A stretch of DNA of 64,000 nt from Colletes latitarsis (lineage: Eukaryota; Arthropoda; Insecta; Hymenoptera; Colletidae), in assembly GCF_051014445.1 (NCBI RefSeq), contig NW_027488365.1, positions 4,526,001 through 4,590,000 on the forward strand. Direction: 5' to 3'. This document shows positions 55,811-63,899 of this stretch, one piece after another (position 1 is the stretch's first letter; each line of letters opens with the position of its first letter). A model generated the notes under the pieces. That model was not told where the DNA came from. It ran no database searches and saw nothing but the letters and a program-made list of their open reading frames with translations. The translations under genes were made by a program, and so were the position numbers.

Positions 55811-58800
55811 CTCATTCTTTCGCATATTTCTCATACTTGATGGCTAGATCCTGGGCTTTTTCTGGATTGCATCACGTAGTAATGTGGTACCACGCTGAAA
55901 CAGTCAATTAAACCTGGTTTCGATCAATATGTTAGAGGATAACGCAAGTTAGGTATGGGATAGGTCTAGGATTTGCCCTCATCAGGCTCTTACTTTCGCA
56001 TATTTCTCATACTTCATGGCTAGATCCTGGGCTTTTTCTGGATTGCATCACGTAGTAATGAAGTACAACACTGAAACTGTCAATTAAACCTGGTTTCCAT
56101 CAATATTTTAGAGGACAACGCATGTTAGGTCTAGGTTAGGCCTGGGATTTGCCCTCATCAGGGTCATACTGTCGCAGTTTTAACATACTTGTTGAACGGA
56201 TCCTGGGTTTTTCTGGTTTGGATCACGTAGTAGTGTGGTACCACACTGAAACAGTCCATTAAACCTGGTTGCGATCAATATTATAGAGGATAACGCATGT
56301 TAGGTCTGGGTTAGGTCTAGTATTTGCCCTCATCAGGCTCATTCTTTCGCATATTTCTCAAACTTGATGGCTAGATCCTGGGCTTTTTCTGGATTGCATC
56401 ACGTAGTAATGTGGTACCACACTGAAACATTCAATTAAACCTGGTCTTGATAAATATTTTAGAAGATAACGCATGTTAGGTCTGGGTTAGGTCTAGGATT
56501 TGCCCTCATCAGGCTCATACTTTCGCATATTTCCCATACTTCATGGCTAGATCCTGGGCTATTTCTGGATTGGATCTCGTAGTAAAGTGGTACCACACTG
56601 AAACATTCAATGGAACCTGGTCTGGATAAATATTTTAGAGGATAACGCATGTTAGGTCTGGGTTAGGTCTAGGAATTGCCCTCATCAGGCTTATTCTTTC
56701 GCATATGTCTCATACATGATGGCTAGATCCTGGGCATTTTCTTGATCGCATCACGTAGTAATGAAGTACAACACTGAAACAGTCACTTAAACCTGGTTTC
56801 CATCAATATCTTAGAGGACAACGCAAGTTAGGTCTGGGATAGGTCTGAAATTTGCCCTCATCATGCTCATGCTTTCGCGTTTTTCACATACTTGTTGAAC
56901 AGATCCTGGGTTTTTTCTGGTTTGGATCACGTAGTAATGTGGTACCACGCTGAAACAGTTGATTAGACCCGGTTTCGATCAATATTTTAGAGGATAACGC
57001 AAGTTAAGTCTGGGATAGGTCTGGAATTTGACCTCATCAGACTCATACTTTCGCGTTTTTCACATACTTGTTGAACAGATCCTGGGTTTTTTCTGGTTTG
57101 GATCAGGTAGTAGTGTGGTACCACACTGAAACAGTCCATGAAACCTGGTTGCGGTCAATATTTTAGAGGATAACGCATGTTAGGTCTGGGTTAGCTCTAG
57201 GATTTGCCCTCATCAGGCTCATTCTTTCACATATATCTCAAACTTCATGGCTAGATCCTGGGCTTTTTCTGGATTGCATCACGTAGTAATGTGGTACCAC
57301 ACTGAAACATTCAATTAAACCTGGTCTTGATAAATATTTTAGAGGATAACGCATGTTAGGTCTGGGTTAGGTCTAGGATTTGCTCTCATCAGACTCATAC
57401 TTTCGCATTCTTCACATACTTGTTGAACGGAGCCTGGGTTTTTTCTGGTTTGCATCATGTAGTAATGTGGGACCACACTGAAACAGTCAATTAAATCTGG
57501 TTTCGATCAATATTTTAGAGAATAATTCATGTTAGGTCTAGGTTAGGCCTGGGATTTTCACTCATCAGACTCATACTTTCGCATTCTTCACATACTTGTT
57601 GAACGGATCCTGGGCTTTTTCTGGATTGCATCACGTAGTAATGAAGTACAACACTGAAACAGTCAATTGAACCTGGTCTCCATCAATATCTTAGAGGACA
57701 ACGCACGTTAGGTCTGGGATATGTCTTGGATTTGCCCTCATCAGGCTCATACTTTCGCATATTTCTCATACTTCATGGCTAGATCCTGGGCTGTTTCTGG
57801 ATTGTATCACGTAGTAATGTGGTACCACGCTGAAACAGTCAATTAAACCTGGTTTCGATCAATATTTTGGAGGATAACGCAAGTTAGGTCTGGGTTAGGT
57901 CTAGGATTTGCCCTCATCAGGCTCATTCTTTCGCATATTTCTCATACTTGATGGCTAGATCCTGGGCTTTTTCTGGATTGCATCACGTAGTAATGTGGTA
58001 CCACGCTGAAACAGTCAATTAAACCTGGTTTCGATCAATATGTTAGAGGATAACGCAAGTTAGGTATGGGATAGGTCTAGGATTTGCCCTCATCAGGCTC
58101 TTACTTTCGCATATTTCTCATACTTCATGGCTAGATCCTGGGCTTTTTCTGGATTGCATCACGTAGTAATGAAGTACAACACTGAAACTGTCAATTAAAC
58201 CTGGTTTCCATCAATATTTTAGAGGACAACGCATGTTAGGTCTAGGTTAGGCCTGGGATTTGCCCTCATCAGGGTCATACTGTCGCAGTTTTAACATACT
58301 TGTTGAACGGATCCTGGGTTTTTCTGGTTTGGATCACGTAGTAGTGTGGTACCACACTGAAACAGTCCATTAAACCTGGTTGCGATCAATATTATAGAGG
58401 ATAACGCATGTTAGGTCTGGGTTAGGTCTAGTATTTGCCCTCATCAGGCTCATTCTTTCGCATATTTCTCAAACTTGATGGCTAGATCCTGGGCTTTTTC
58501 TGGATTGCATCACGTAGTAATGTGGTACCACACTGAAACATTCAATTAAACCTGGTCTTGATAAATATTTTAGAAGATAACGCATGTTAGGTCTGGGTTA
58601 GGTCTAGGATTTGCCCTCATCAGGCTCATACTTTCGCATATTTCCCATACTTCATGGCTAGATCCTGGGCTATTTCTGGATTGGATCTCGTAGTAAAGTG
58701 GTACCACACTGAAACATTCAATGGAACCTGGTCTGGATAAATATTTTAGAGGATAACGCATGTTAGGTCTGGGTTAGGTCTAGGAATTGCCCTCATCAGG

Positions 58801-59245
58801 CTTATTCTTTCGCATATGTCTCATACATGATGGCTAGATCCTGGGCATTTTCTTGATCGCATCACGTAGTAATGAAGTACAACACTGAAACAGTCACTTA
58901 AACCTGGTTTCCATCAATATCTTAGAGGACAACGCAAGTTAGGTCTGGGATAGGTCTGAAATTTGCCCTCATCATGCTCATGCTTTCGCGTTTTTCACAT
59001 ACTTGTTGAACAGATCCTGGGTTTTTTCTGGTTTGGATCACGTAGTAATGTGGTACCACGCTGAAACAGTTGATTAGACCCGGTTTCGATCAATATTTTA
59101 GAGGATAACGCAAGTTAAGTCTGGGATAGGTCTGGAATTTGACCTCATCAGACTCATACTTTCGCGTTTTTCAGGTACTTGTTGAACAGATCCTGGGTTT
59201 TTTCTGGTTTGGATCAGGTAGTAGTGTGGTACCACACTGAAACAT
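55774..59245. repeat. 2111-bp (12-monomer) tandem duplication
   Basis: Bases about 55774-57134 match 57885-59245 at offset 2111. Markers include the AGGAATTGCCC, CATATGTCTCATACATGATGG and TCTTGATCGCATC variants. The same variant monomers also occur once near 50330, offset about 6336 from 56671. Confidence 0.8.
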
Positions 59246-62107
59246 TCAATTAAACCTGGTCTTGATAAATATTTTAGAGGATAACGCATGTTAGGTCTGG
59301 GTTAGGTCTAGGATTTGCTCTCATCAGACTCATACTTTCGCATTCTTCACATACTTGTTGAACGGAGCCTGGGTTTTTTCTGGTTTGCATCATGTAGTAA
59401 TGTGGGACCACACTGAAACAGTCAATTAAATCTGGTTTCGATCAATATTTTAGAGAATAATTCATGTTAGGTCTAGGTTAGGCCTGGGATTTTCACTCAT
59501 CAGACTCATACTTTCGCATTCTTCACATACTTGTTGAACGGATCCTGGGTTTTTTCTGGTTTGGATCACGTAGTAATGTGGGACCACACTGAAACAATCA
59601 ATTAAACCTGGTCTTGATAAATATTTTGGAGGATAACGCATGTTAGGTCTGGGTTAGGTCGAGGATTTGCCCTCATCAGGCTCATACTTTCGCATATTTC
59701 TCATACTTCATGGCTAGATCCTGGGCTGTTTCTGGATTGTATCACGTAGTAATGTGGTACCACGCTGAAACAGTCAATTAAACCTGGTTTCGATCAATAT
59801 TTTGGAGGATAACGCAAGTTAGGTCTGGGATAGGCCTAGGATTTGCCCTCATCAGGCTCATTCTTTCGCATATTTCTCATACTTGATGGCTAGATCCTGG
59901 GCTTTTTCTGGATTGCATCACGTAGTAATGTGGTACCACACTGAAACAGTCAATTAAACCTAGTTTCCATCAATATTTTAGAGGACAACGCAAGTTAGGT
60001 CTAGGTAAGGCCTGAGATTTTCACTGATCAGACTCATACTTTCGCATTCTTCACATACTTGTTGAACGGATCCTGGGTTTTTTCTGGTTGGGATCACGTA
60101 GTAATGTCGTACCACACTGAAACAGTCGATTAAACCTGGTTTCGATCAATATTTTTGAGGATAACGCATGTTAGGTCTAGGTTAGGCCTGGGATTTTCAC
60201 TCATCAGACTCATACTTTCGCATTCTTCACATACTTGTTGAACGGATCCTGGGTTTTTTCTGGTTTGGATCACGTAGTAATGTGGGACCACACTGAAACA
60301 GTCAATTAAACCTAGTTTCGACCAATATTTTAGAGAATAATTCATGTTAGGTCTAGGTTAGGTCTGGGATTTGCTCTCATCAGGCTCATACTTTCGCACA
60401 CTTCACATACTCGTTTGACAGATCCTGGGTTATTTTCTGGTTTGGATCACGTAGTAATGTGGGACCACACTGAAACAGTCAATTAAACCTGGTTTCGATC
60501 AATATTTTAGAGAATAATTCATGTTATGTCTAGGTTAGGTCTGGGATTTGCTCTGATCAGGCTCATTCTTTCGCATATTTCTCATACTTGATGGCTAGAT
60601 GCTGGGCTTTTTCTGGATTGCATCACGTAGTAATGAAGTACAACACTGAAACAGTCAATTAAACCTGGTTTCCATCATTATCTTAGAGGACAACGCAAGT
60701 TAGGTCTGGGATAGGTCTGGGATTTGCCCTCATCAGGCTCATACTTTCCGCGTTTTTCACATACCTGTTGAACAGATCCTGGGTTTTTTCTGGTTTGGAT
60801 CACGTAGTAGTGTGGGACCACACCGAAACAATCAATTAAACCTTGTCTTGATAAATATTTTAGAGAATAACGCATGTTAGGTCTGGGTTAGGTCTAGGAT
60901 TTGCCCTCATCAGGCTCATACTTTCGCATATTTCTCATGCTTCATGGCTAGATCCTGGGCTATTTCTGGATTGGATCACGTAGTAATGTGGCACCACACT
61001 GAAACAGTCAATTAAACCTGGTTTTGATCAATATTTTAGAGGATAATTCATGTTAGGTCTAGGTTAGGTCAGGGATTTGCTCTCATCAGGCTCATTCTTT
61101 CGCATATTTCTCATACGTGATGGCTAGATCCTGGGCTTTTTCTGGATTTCATCACGTAGTAATGAAGTACAACACTGAAACAGTCAATTAAACTTGGTAT
61201 CCATCAATATTTTAGAGGACAACGCATGTTAGGTCTAGGTTAGGCCTGGGATTTGCCCTCATCAGGGTCATACTGCCGCAGTTTTAACATACTTGTTGAA
61301 CGGATCCTGGGTTTTTTCTGGTTTGGTTCACGTAGTAATGTGGTACCACACTGAAACATTCAATTAAACCTTGTCTTGATAAATATTTTAGAGAATAACG
61401 CATCTTAGGTCTGGGTTAGGTCTAGGATTTGCTCTCATCAGGCTCATACTTTCGCATATCTCTCATACTTCATGGCTGGATCCTGGGCTATTTCTGGATT
61501 GGATCATGTAGTAATGTGGCACCACACTGAAACAGTCAATTAAACCTGGTTTTGATCAATATTTTAGAGAATAGTTCATGTTAGGTCTAGATTAGGTCAG
61601 GGATTTGCTCTCATCAGGCTCATTCTTTCGCATATTTCTCATACTTGATGGCTAGATCCTGGGCTTTTTCTGGATTGCATCACGTAGTAATGAAGTACAA
61701 CACTGAAACAGTCCATTAAACCTGGTTGCGATCAATATTTTAGAGGATAACACATGTTAGGTCTGGGTTTGGTCTAGTATTTGCCCTCATGAGGCCCATT
61801 CTTTCGCATATTTCTCAAACTTGATGGCTGGATCCTGGGCTTTTTCTGGATTGCATCACGTAGTAATGTAGTACCACACTGAAACATTCAATTAAACCTG
61901 GTCTTGATAAATATTTCAGAGGATAACCCATGTTAGGTCTGGGTTAGGTCTAGGATTTGCACTCATCAGGCTCATACTTTCGCATATTTCTCATACTTCA
62001 TGGCTAGATCCTGGGCTTTTTCTGGATTGCATCACGTAGTAATGAAGTACAACACTGAAACAGTCAATTGAACATGGTCTCCATCAATATCTTAGAGGAC
62101 AACGCAA

Positions 62108-62121
62108 GTTAGGCCTGGGAT
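62108..62121 (+). repeat. Target site duplication, left copy
   Basis: GTTAGGCCTGGGAT here is repeated exactly at 63886-63899, on the other side of the insertion. Two A residues in front (62106-62107) may also belong to it but cannot be told from the poly(A) end, so the duplication is 14-16 bp. That size fits target-primed reverse transcription by a LINE. The site contains the TTAGG motif of the satellite. Confidence 0.93.
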
Positions 62122-62123
62122 TC

Positions 62124-63338
62124 CCCGACGGCGTCAGCACGGTGTGTTATGCGGATGACACACTGGTGCTGGCCGTCGGGGCGCACTGGGGGAGGGCCAT
62201 GCGTCGCGCGGAGGAGGGGTCGCAACGCGTCGTCGACCGGATCAGGGGGATGGGGATGACGGTGGCGGTCCATAAGACCGAGGTGATTGCGTTTCATTCA
62301 CCTCGGCAGGATCCGCCACCCCCTCTGATCCGGGTGGGTGGGGCTGACATCGAGGTGAAGCCCCAGATCAGGTATCTAGGGCTGATCCTCGATAGCCGCT
62401 GGCGTTTCGAGGAGCATTTCCGCTGCCTGGTCCCCCGGTTGGAAAGGATGGTTGCGGCTCTGGGCCGGATCCTGCCCAACCTGGGGGGCCCGGCGGGCCG
62501 AGTTCGTCGCCTCTATGTGGCAATGGTCCAGTCGGTGGCCCTATACGGGGCCCCCGTCTGGGCGGACGACCTGGCTGCCTCCCGGCGCGGCATGACTATG
62601 CTGCGTCGGGTGCAGAGGCGCATGGCGCTCAGGGTCGTCCGCGGGTATCGGACCATGTCACATGAGGCGGCGACGGTTCTAGCGGGGATGCCGCCCATGG
62701 ACCTGCTCGCGCGGTCGCACGCGGTGATGTACCGGCATCGCGTCGACCGTCGCGCGGGGGTGGGGGCGGTCCCGGGCGGGCAGGAACCTGCTTGGGGCGA
62801 TTTGAAGCGCCAGGCCCGGCAGTCCGTGTTGCTCGCGTGGCAGGAGCGGCTGGCTCTGCCAACCGCGGGGCACCGGACTGTCGGGGCGGTTCGGCCACTC
62901 CTGAAGGAGTGGCTGGACAGAGGCCATGGCAGCCTCACCTACCGGATGGCACAGGTATTTTCCGGGCATGGCAGCTTCGGAAGATACCTGTGCCGGATAG
63001 GGAAGGAGCCGACGGCGCGTTGCTGCCACTGCGACGCTGAGCAGGACACGGCGGATCATACCCTGGAGGTATGCCCCGCGTGGGAGGGGGAGCGCCGTGT
63101 CCTGGTCGGCGTCGTCGGGCGGGATGTCTCGCTGCCGGGCGTGGTGCGCGCCATGCTCGGCAGCGAGGAGAAGTGGAGGGCCGTGGCCTCCTTCTGCGAG
63201 AACGTAATGTTGCAGAAGGAGGCCGCGGGGAGGGAGCGCGAGCTTCAGCGGCGGGCTGAAGCTCGCGCTCGTGCGGTGGCCCGAGGTCGTCGCCCGGTCG
63301 CGAGGCGTCGCGGGCGGCCGCCTCGGCGTGGCGGATGA
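62124..63338 (+). CDS. ORF2 C-terminal fragment: reverse transcriptase end, CCHC motif, basic tail
   Basis: About 404 codons of an R1-type ORF2 (full proteins are usually around 1000 residues or more). The frame is open from the insertion junction; no real start codon remains, and the GTG at 62142 is an internal Val codon. Counting that Val as 1: CYADDT at 2-7 carries the catalytic Asp pair of the RT; YLGLILD (78-84) is the following conserved RT block; LYGAPVW (134-140) lies in the thumb/linker. C294, C297, H306 and C311 form the C-terminal Cys/His motif, thought in this clade to bind nucleic acid. Residues 366-398 are very Arg-rich, with an AT-hook-like RRGRPPRR at 389-396. Stop TGA at 63336-63338. 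There is no frameshift or internal stop. Without endonuclease and RT fingers/palm it cannot be active. The R1-clade assignment is from motif layout, not a search. Confidence 0.88.
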   Translation, partial: PDGVSTVCYADDTLVLAVGAHWGRAMRRAEEGSQRVVDRIRGMGMTVAVHKTEVIAFHSPRQDPPPPLIRVGGADIEVKPQIRYLGLILDSRWRFEEHFRCLVPRLERMVAALGRILPNLGGPAGRVRRLYVAMVQSVALYGAPVWADDLAASRRGMTMLRRVQRRMALRVVRGYRTMSHEAATVLAGMPPMDLLARSHAVMYRHRVDRRAGVGAVPGGQEPAWGDLKRQARQSVLLAWQERLALPTAGHRTVGAVRPLLKEWLDRGHGSLTYRMAQVFSGHGSFGRYLCRIGKEPTARCCHCDAEQDTADHTLEVCPAWEGERRVLVGVVGRDVSLPGVVRAMLGSEEKWRAVASFCENVMLQKEAAGRERELQRRAEARARAVARGRRPVARRRGRPPRRGG

Positions 63339-63346
63339 CCTAGGCT

Positions 63347-63377
63347 GGGAGGGGGGTCCTGAGGGGACCCTCCTCCC
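63347..63377 (+). other. 3' UTR hairpin 1
   Basis: Arms 63347-63359 and 63365-63377 are reverse complements over 13 bp with one mismatch, loop TGAGG. It begins 8 bases after the ORF2 stop. Confidence 0.75.
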
Positions 63378-63392
63378 GCCAGGCGGCGCCGG

Positions 63393-63437
63393 GTCGGACC
63401 GGTTGGGGGTAGGAGTGCCTCCCCCTACCGGTCCGAC
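63393..63437 (+). other. 3' UTR hairpin 2
   Basis: GTCGGACCGGT at 63393 pairs perfectly with ACCGGTCCGAC ending at 63437. Pairing continues inward through a G-run and C-run with one mismatch and one bulged T, giving arms of about 20 bp and a loop of about 4. Confidence 0.8.
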
Positions 63438-63450
63438 GCAAGGGGAGGCA

Positions 63451-63494
63451 CCCTCGGCGGTCTGGTGCGGCCATGAACGCCCGGCCGCCGAGGG
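63451..63494 (+). other. 3' UTR hairpin 3
   Basis: CCCTCGGCGG (63451-63460) and CCGCCGAGGG (63485-63494) are perfect 10-bp inverted repeats enclosing a 24-base loop. Confidence 0.72.
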
Positions 63495-63511
63495 GTGGAG
63501 ACGGGGTCGCG

Positions 63512-63541
63512 GGCGGTTGCGAGTTGGGGCACGCAGCCGCC
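63512..63541 (+). other. 3' UTR hairpin 4
   Basis: GGCGGTTGCG (63512-63521) pairs with CGCAGCCGCC (63532-63541) over 10 bp, one of them a G-U pair in RNA; the loop is 10 bases. Confidence 0.68.
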
Positions 63542-63563
63542 ACTAAACGCGGCCCCGGGACGG

Positions 63564-63600
63564 ATAGCGGCGGGATGGAGTGGCCCCGTCCCGCCGCTAT
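63564..63600 (+). other. 3' UTR hairpin 5
   Basis: ATAGCGGCGGGA (63564-63575) and TCCCGCCGCTAT (63589-63600) form a perfect 12-bp inverted repeat with a 13-base loop. Confidence 0.8.
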
Positions 63601-63617
63601 GAGGCAGTGTGTCTACT

Positions 63618-63638
63618 GGGGGGACCGATTGTCCCCCC
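63618..63638 (+). other. 3' UTR hairpin 6
   Basis: GGGGGGAC (63618-63625) pairs perfectly with GTCCCCCC (63631-63638), loop CGATT. A small GCGC-GAAA-GCGC stem with a GNRA-type tetraloop follows at 63648-63659. Confidence 0.72.
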
Positions 63639-63661
63639 GGGGGATGGGCGCGAAAGCGCGG

Positions 63662-63721
63662 GCACGGGGAGGATACCGGAAGAATGCTTCGAGCGATTCC
63701 CGGTATCCTCCCAAAGCGTGC
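63662..63721 (+). other. 3' UTR hairpin 7, the longest
   Basis: GGGAGGATACCGG (63667-63679) pairs perfectly with CCGGTATCCTCCC (63700-63712). Outer GCACG (63662-63666) pairs with CGTGC (63717-63721) across a one-sided AAAG loop. Inside, GAATGC can pair with GCGATTC around TTCGA with one bulge, so nearly all 60 bases fold into one rod. Confidence 0.82.
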
Positions 63722-63755
63722 CGAAGGGTCACCGTGGGGTTTTTAGTGGGTAGGT

Positions 63756-63783
63756 CCCGCGCCTGTCGTTGTACGGGCGCGGG
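63756..63783 (+). other. 3' UTR hairpin 8
   Basis: CCCGCGCC (63756-63763) and GGCGCGGG (63776-63783) are perfect 8-bp inverted repeats around a 12-base loop. Confidence 0.7.
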
Positions 63784-63796
63784 GAATCCCACACAC

Positions 63797-63828
63797 CCCT
63801 CCCACCTCTCCCCAAGGAGGTGGGAGGG
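63797..63828 (+). other. 3' UTR hairpin 9, next to the poly(A)
   Basis: CCCTCCCACCTC (63797-63808) and GAGGTGGGAGGG (63817-63828) form a perfect 12-bp stem with an 8-base loop, 26 bases before the A-run. Its position at the very 3' end is where RT recognition structures lie in several LINEs. A minor TCTT-TCG-AAGA stem follows at 63831-63841. Confidence 0.8.
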
Positions 63829-63853
63829 AGTCTTTCGAAGATTTTCCCCACGA

Positions 63854-63854
<1 letters not shown>

Positions 63855-63885
<31 letters not shown>
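63855..63885 (+). other. Poly(A) tail of the retrotransposon
   Basis: Thirty-one uninterrupted A residues end the element. The last one or two may belong to the target duplication. A pure run of this length fits a recent insertion, although homopolymer length in an assembly can be inexact. Confidence 0.9.
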
Positions 63886-63888
<3 letters not shown>

Positions 63889-63899
63889 AGGCCTGGGAT
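63886..63899 (+). repeat. Target site duplication, right copy
   Basis: GTTAGGCCTGGGAT, identical to 62108-62121. It directly follows the poly(A) and is followed by AGGTCTAG of the ordinary satellite. No mismatch between the two copies. Confidence 0.93.

Larger units (their letters stand above)
52895..60988. repeat. 6336-bp (36-monomer) spaced duplication
   Basis: Bases about 52895-54652 match 59231-60988 at a fixed offset of 6336, exactly 36 monomers, over about 1760 bp. The shared variants include CGTAGTAATGTCGTACC, the TTTCCGCGTTTTTCAC insertion variant and GATGCTGGG. The two matching segments flank other duplicated blocks, so this looks like one large tandem duplication later reshaped by internal deletion and duplication. 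Confidence 0.8.
1..62121. repeat. 176-bp satellite DNA array (about 353 monomers)
   Basis: Head-to-tail repeats with a 176-bp period cover this whole stretch. The same landmark (TGTTAG) lies at 61755 and 61931, and equal blocks recur at multiples of 176. Each monomer holds in order: ATAACGCATGTTAGG, a second TTAGG 11 bp later, a CTCATCAG block, TTTCGCA, a variable stretch of about 20 bp, GATCCTGGG, a T-run with CTGG, TCACGTAGTAATG, the palindrome GTGGTACCAC, TGAAACA, TCAATTAAACCTGG, then ATCAATATTTTAGAGG. The array is AT-rich by eye. No gene, tRNA, rRNA or other mobile element interrupts it. Its chromosomal location (centromere, heterochromatin block or subtelomere) cannot be told from sequence. 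Confidence 0.98.
63339..63854 (+). other. Retrotransposon 3' UTR, densely folded
   Basis: A 516-bp GC-rich stretch between the ORF2 stop and the poly(A). It holds at least nine inverted repeats able to form hairpins, listed separately, with little sequence left between them except about 63722-63755. No convincing coding frame: the short frames here overlap the hairpins and have low-complexity composition. No AATAAA signal was seen before the A-run. In LINEs the 3' UTR is what the RT recognises to start cDNA synthesis, so the folding may be functional; that role is inferred. Confidence 0.8.
62122..63885 (+). mobile_element. 5'-truncated R1-clade-like non-LTR retrotransposon
   Basis: A 1764-bp insertion, strongly GC-rich against the AT-rich satellite, flanked by a 14-16 bp direct repeat and ending in a pure poly(A) tail. 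The left end starts abruptly inside the reverse transcriptase domain, so 5'UTR, ORF1, the endonuclease and most of the RT are missing. This is the usual result of incomplete target-primed reverse transcription. The remaining ORF2 end has YADD, YLG and a C-terminal CX2CX8HX4C motif, the arrangement of R1, TRAS and SART elements of arthropods. The exact family is not identified. The satellite continues in phase on both sides, and the intact repeats and open frame suggest a recent insertion. Confidence 0.92.

Noticed and set aside
1385..60875. Dozens of minus-strand ORFs of 63-123 codons in the satellite as protein genes
   Set aside because: They repeat with the 176-bp period and start and stop at fixed points of the monomer. 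The longer ones read the same monomer in two different frames. There is no sign of codon-level constraint, splice structure or known domains.
1..62121. CRISPR array
   Set aside because: The repeats are contiguous 176-bp monomers with graded divergence. There are no short identical repeats separated by unique spacers, and the insertion is a eukaryotic LINE.
1..62121. CENP-B box
   Set aside because: CTTGTTGAACGGATCCTGGG looks loosely similar, but the required TTCG and CGGG core spacing is not present in the monomer.
62109..62938. Minus-strand ORFs opposite the ORF2 fragment (62109-62297, 62294-62479, 62513-62938, 62629-62898, 62679-63059)
   Set aside because: They are shadow frames in GC-rich DNA opposite a clear reverse transcriptase reading frame, with no recognisable domain of their own.
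62122..63885. Classical R1 insertion in 28S rDNA
   Set aside because: The flanks are satellite on both sides with no rDNA sequence, so this is not the 28S-site element even though the ORF2 type is R1-like.
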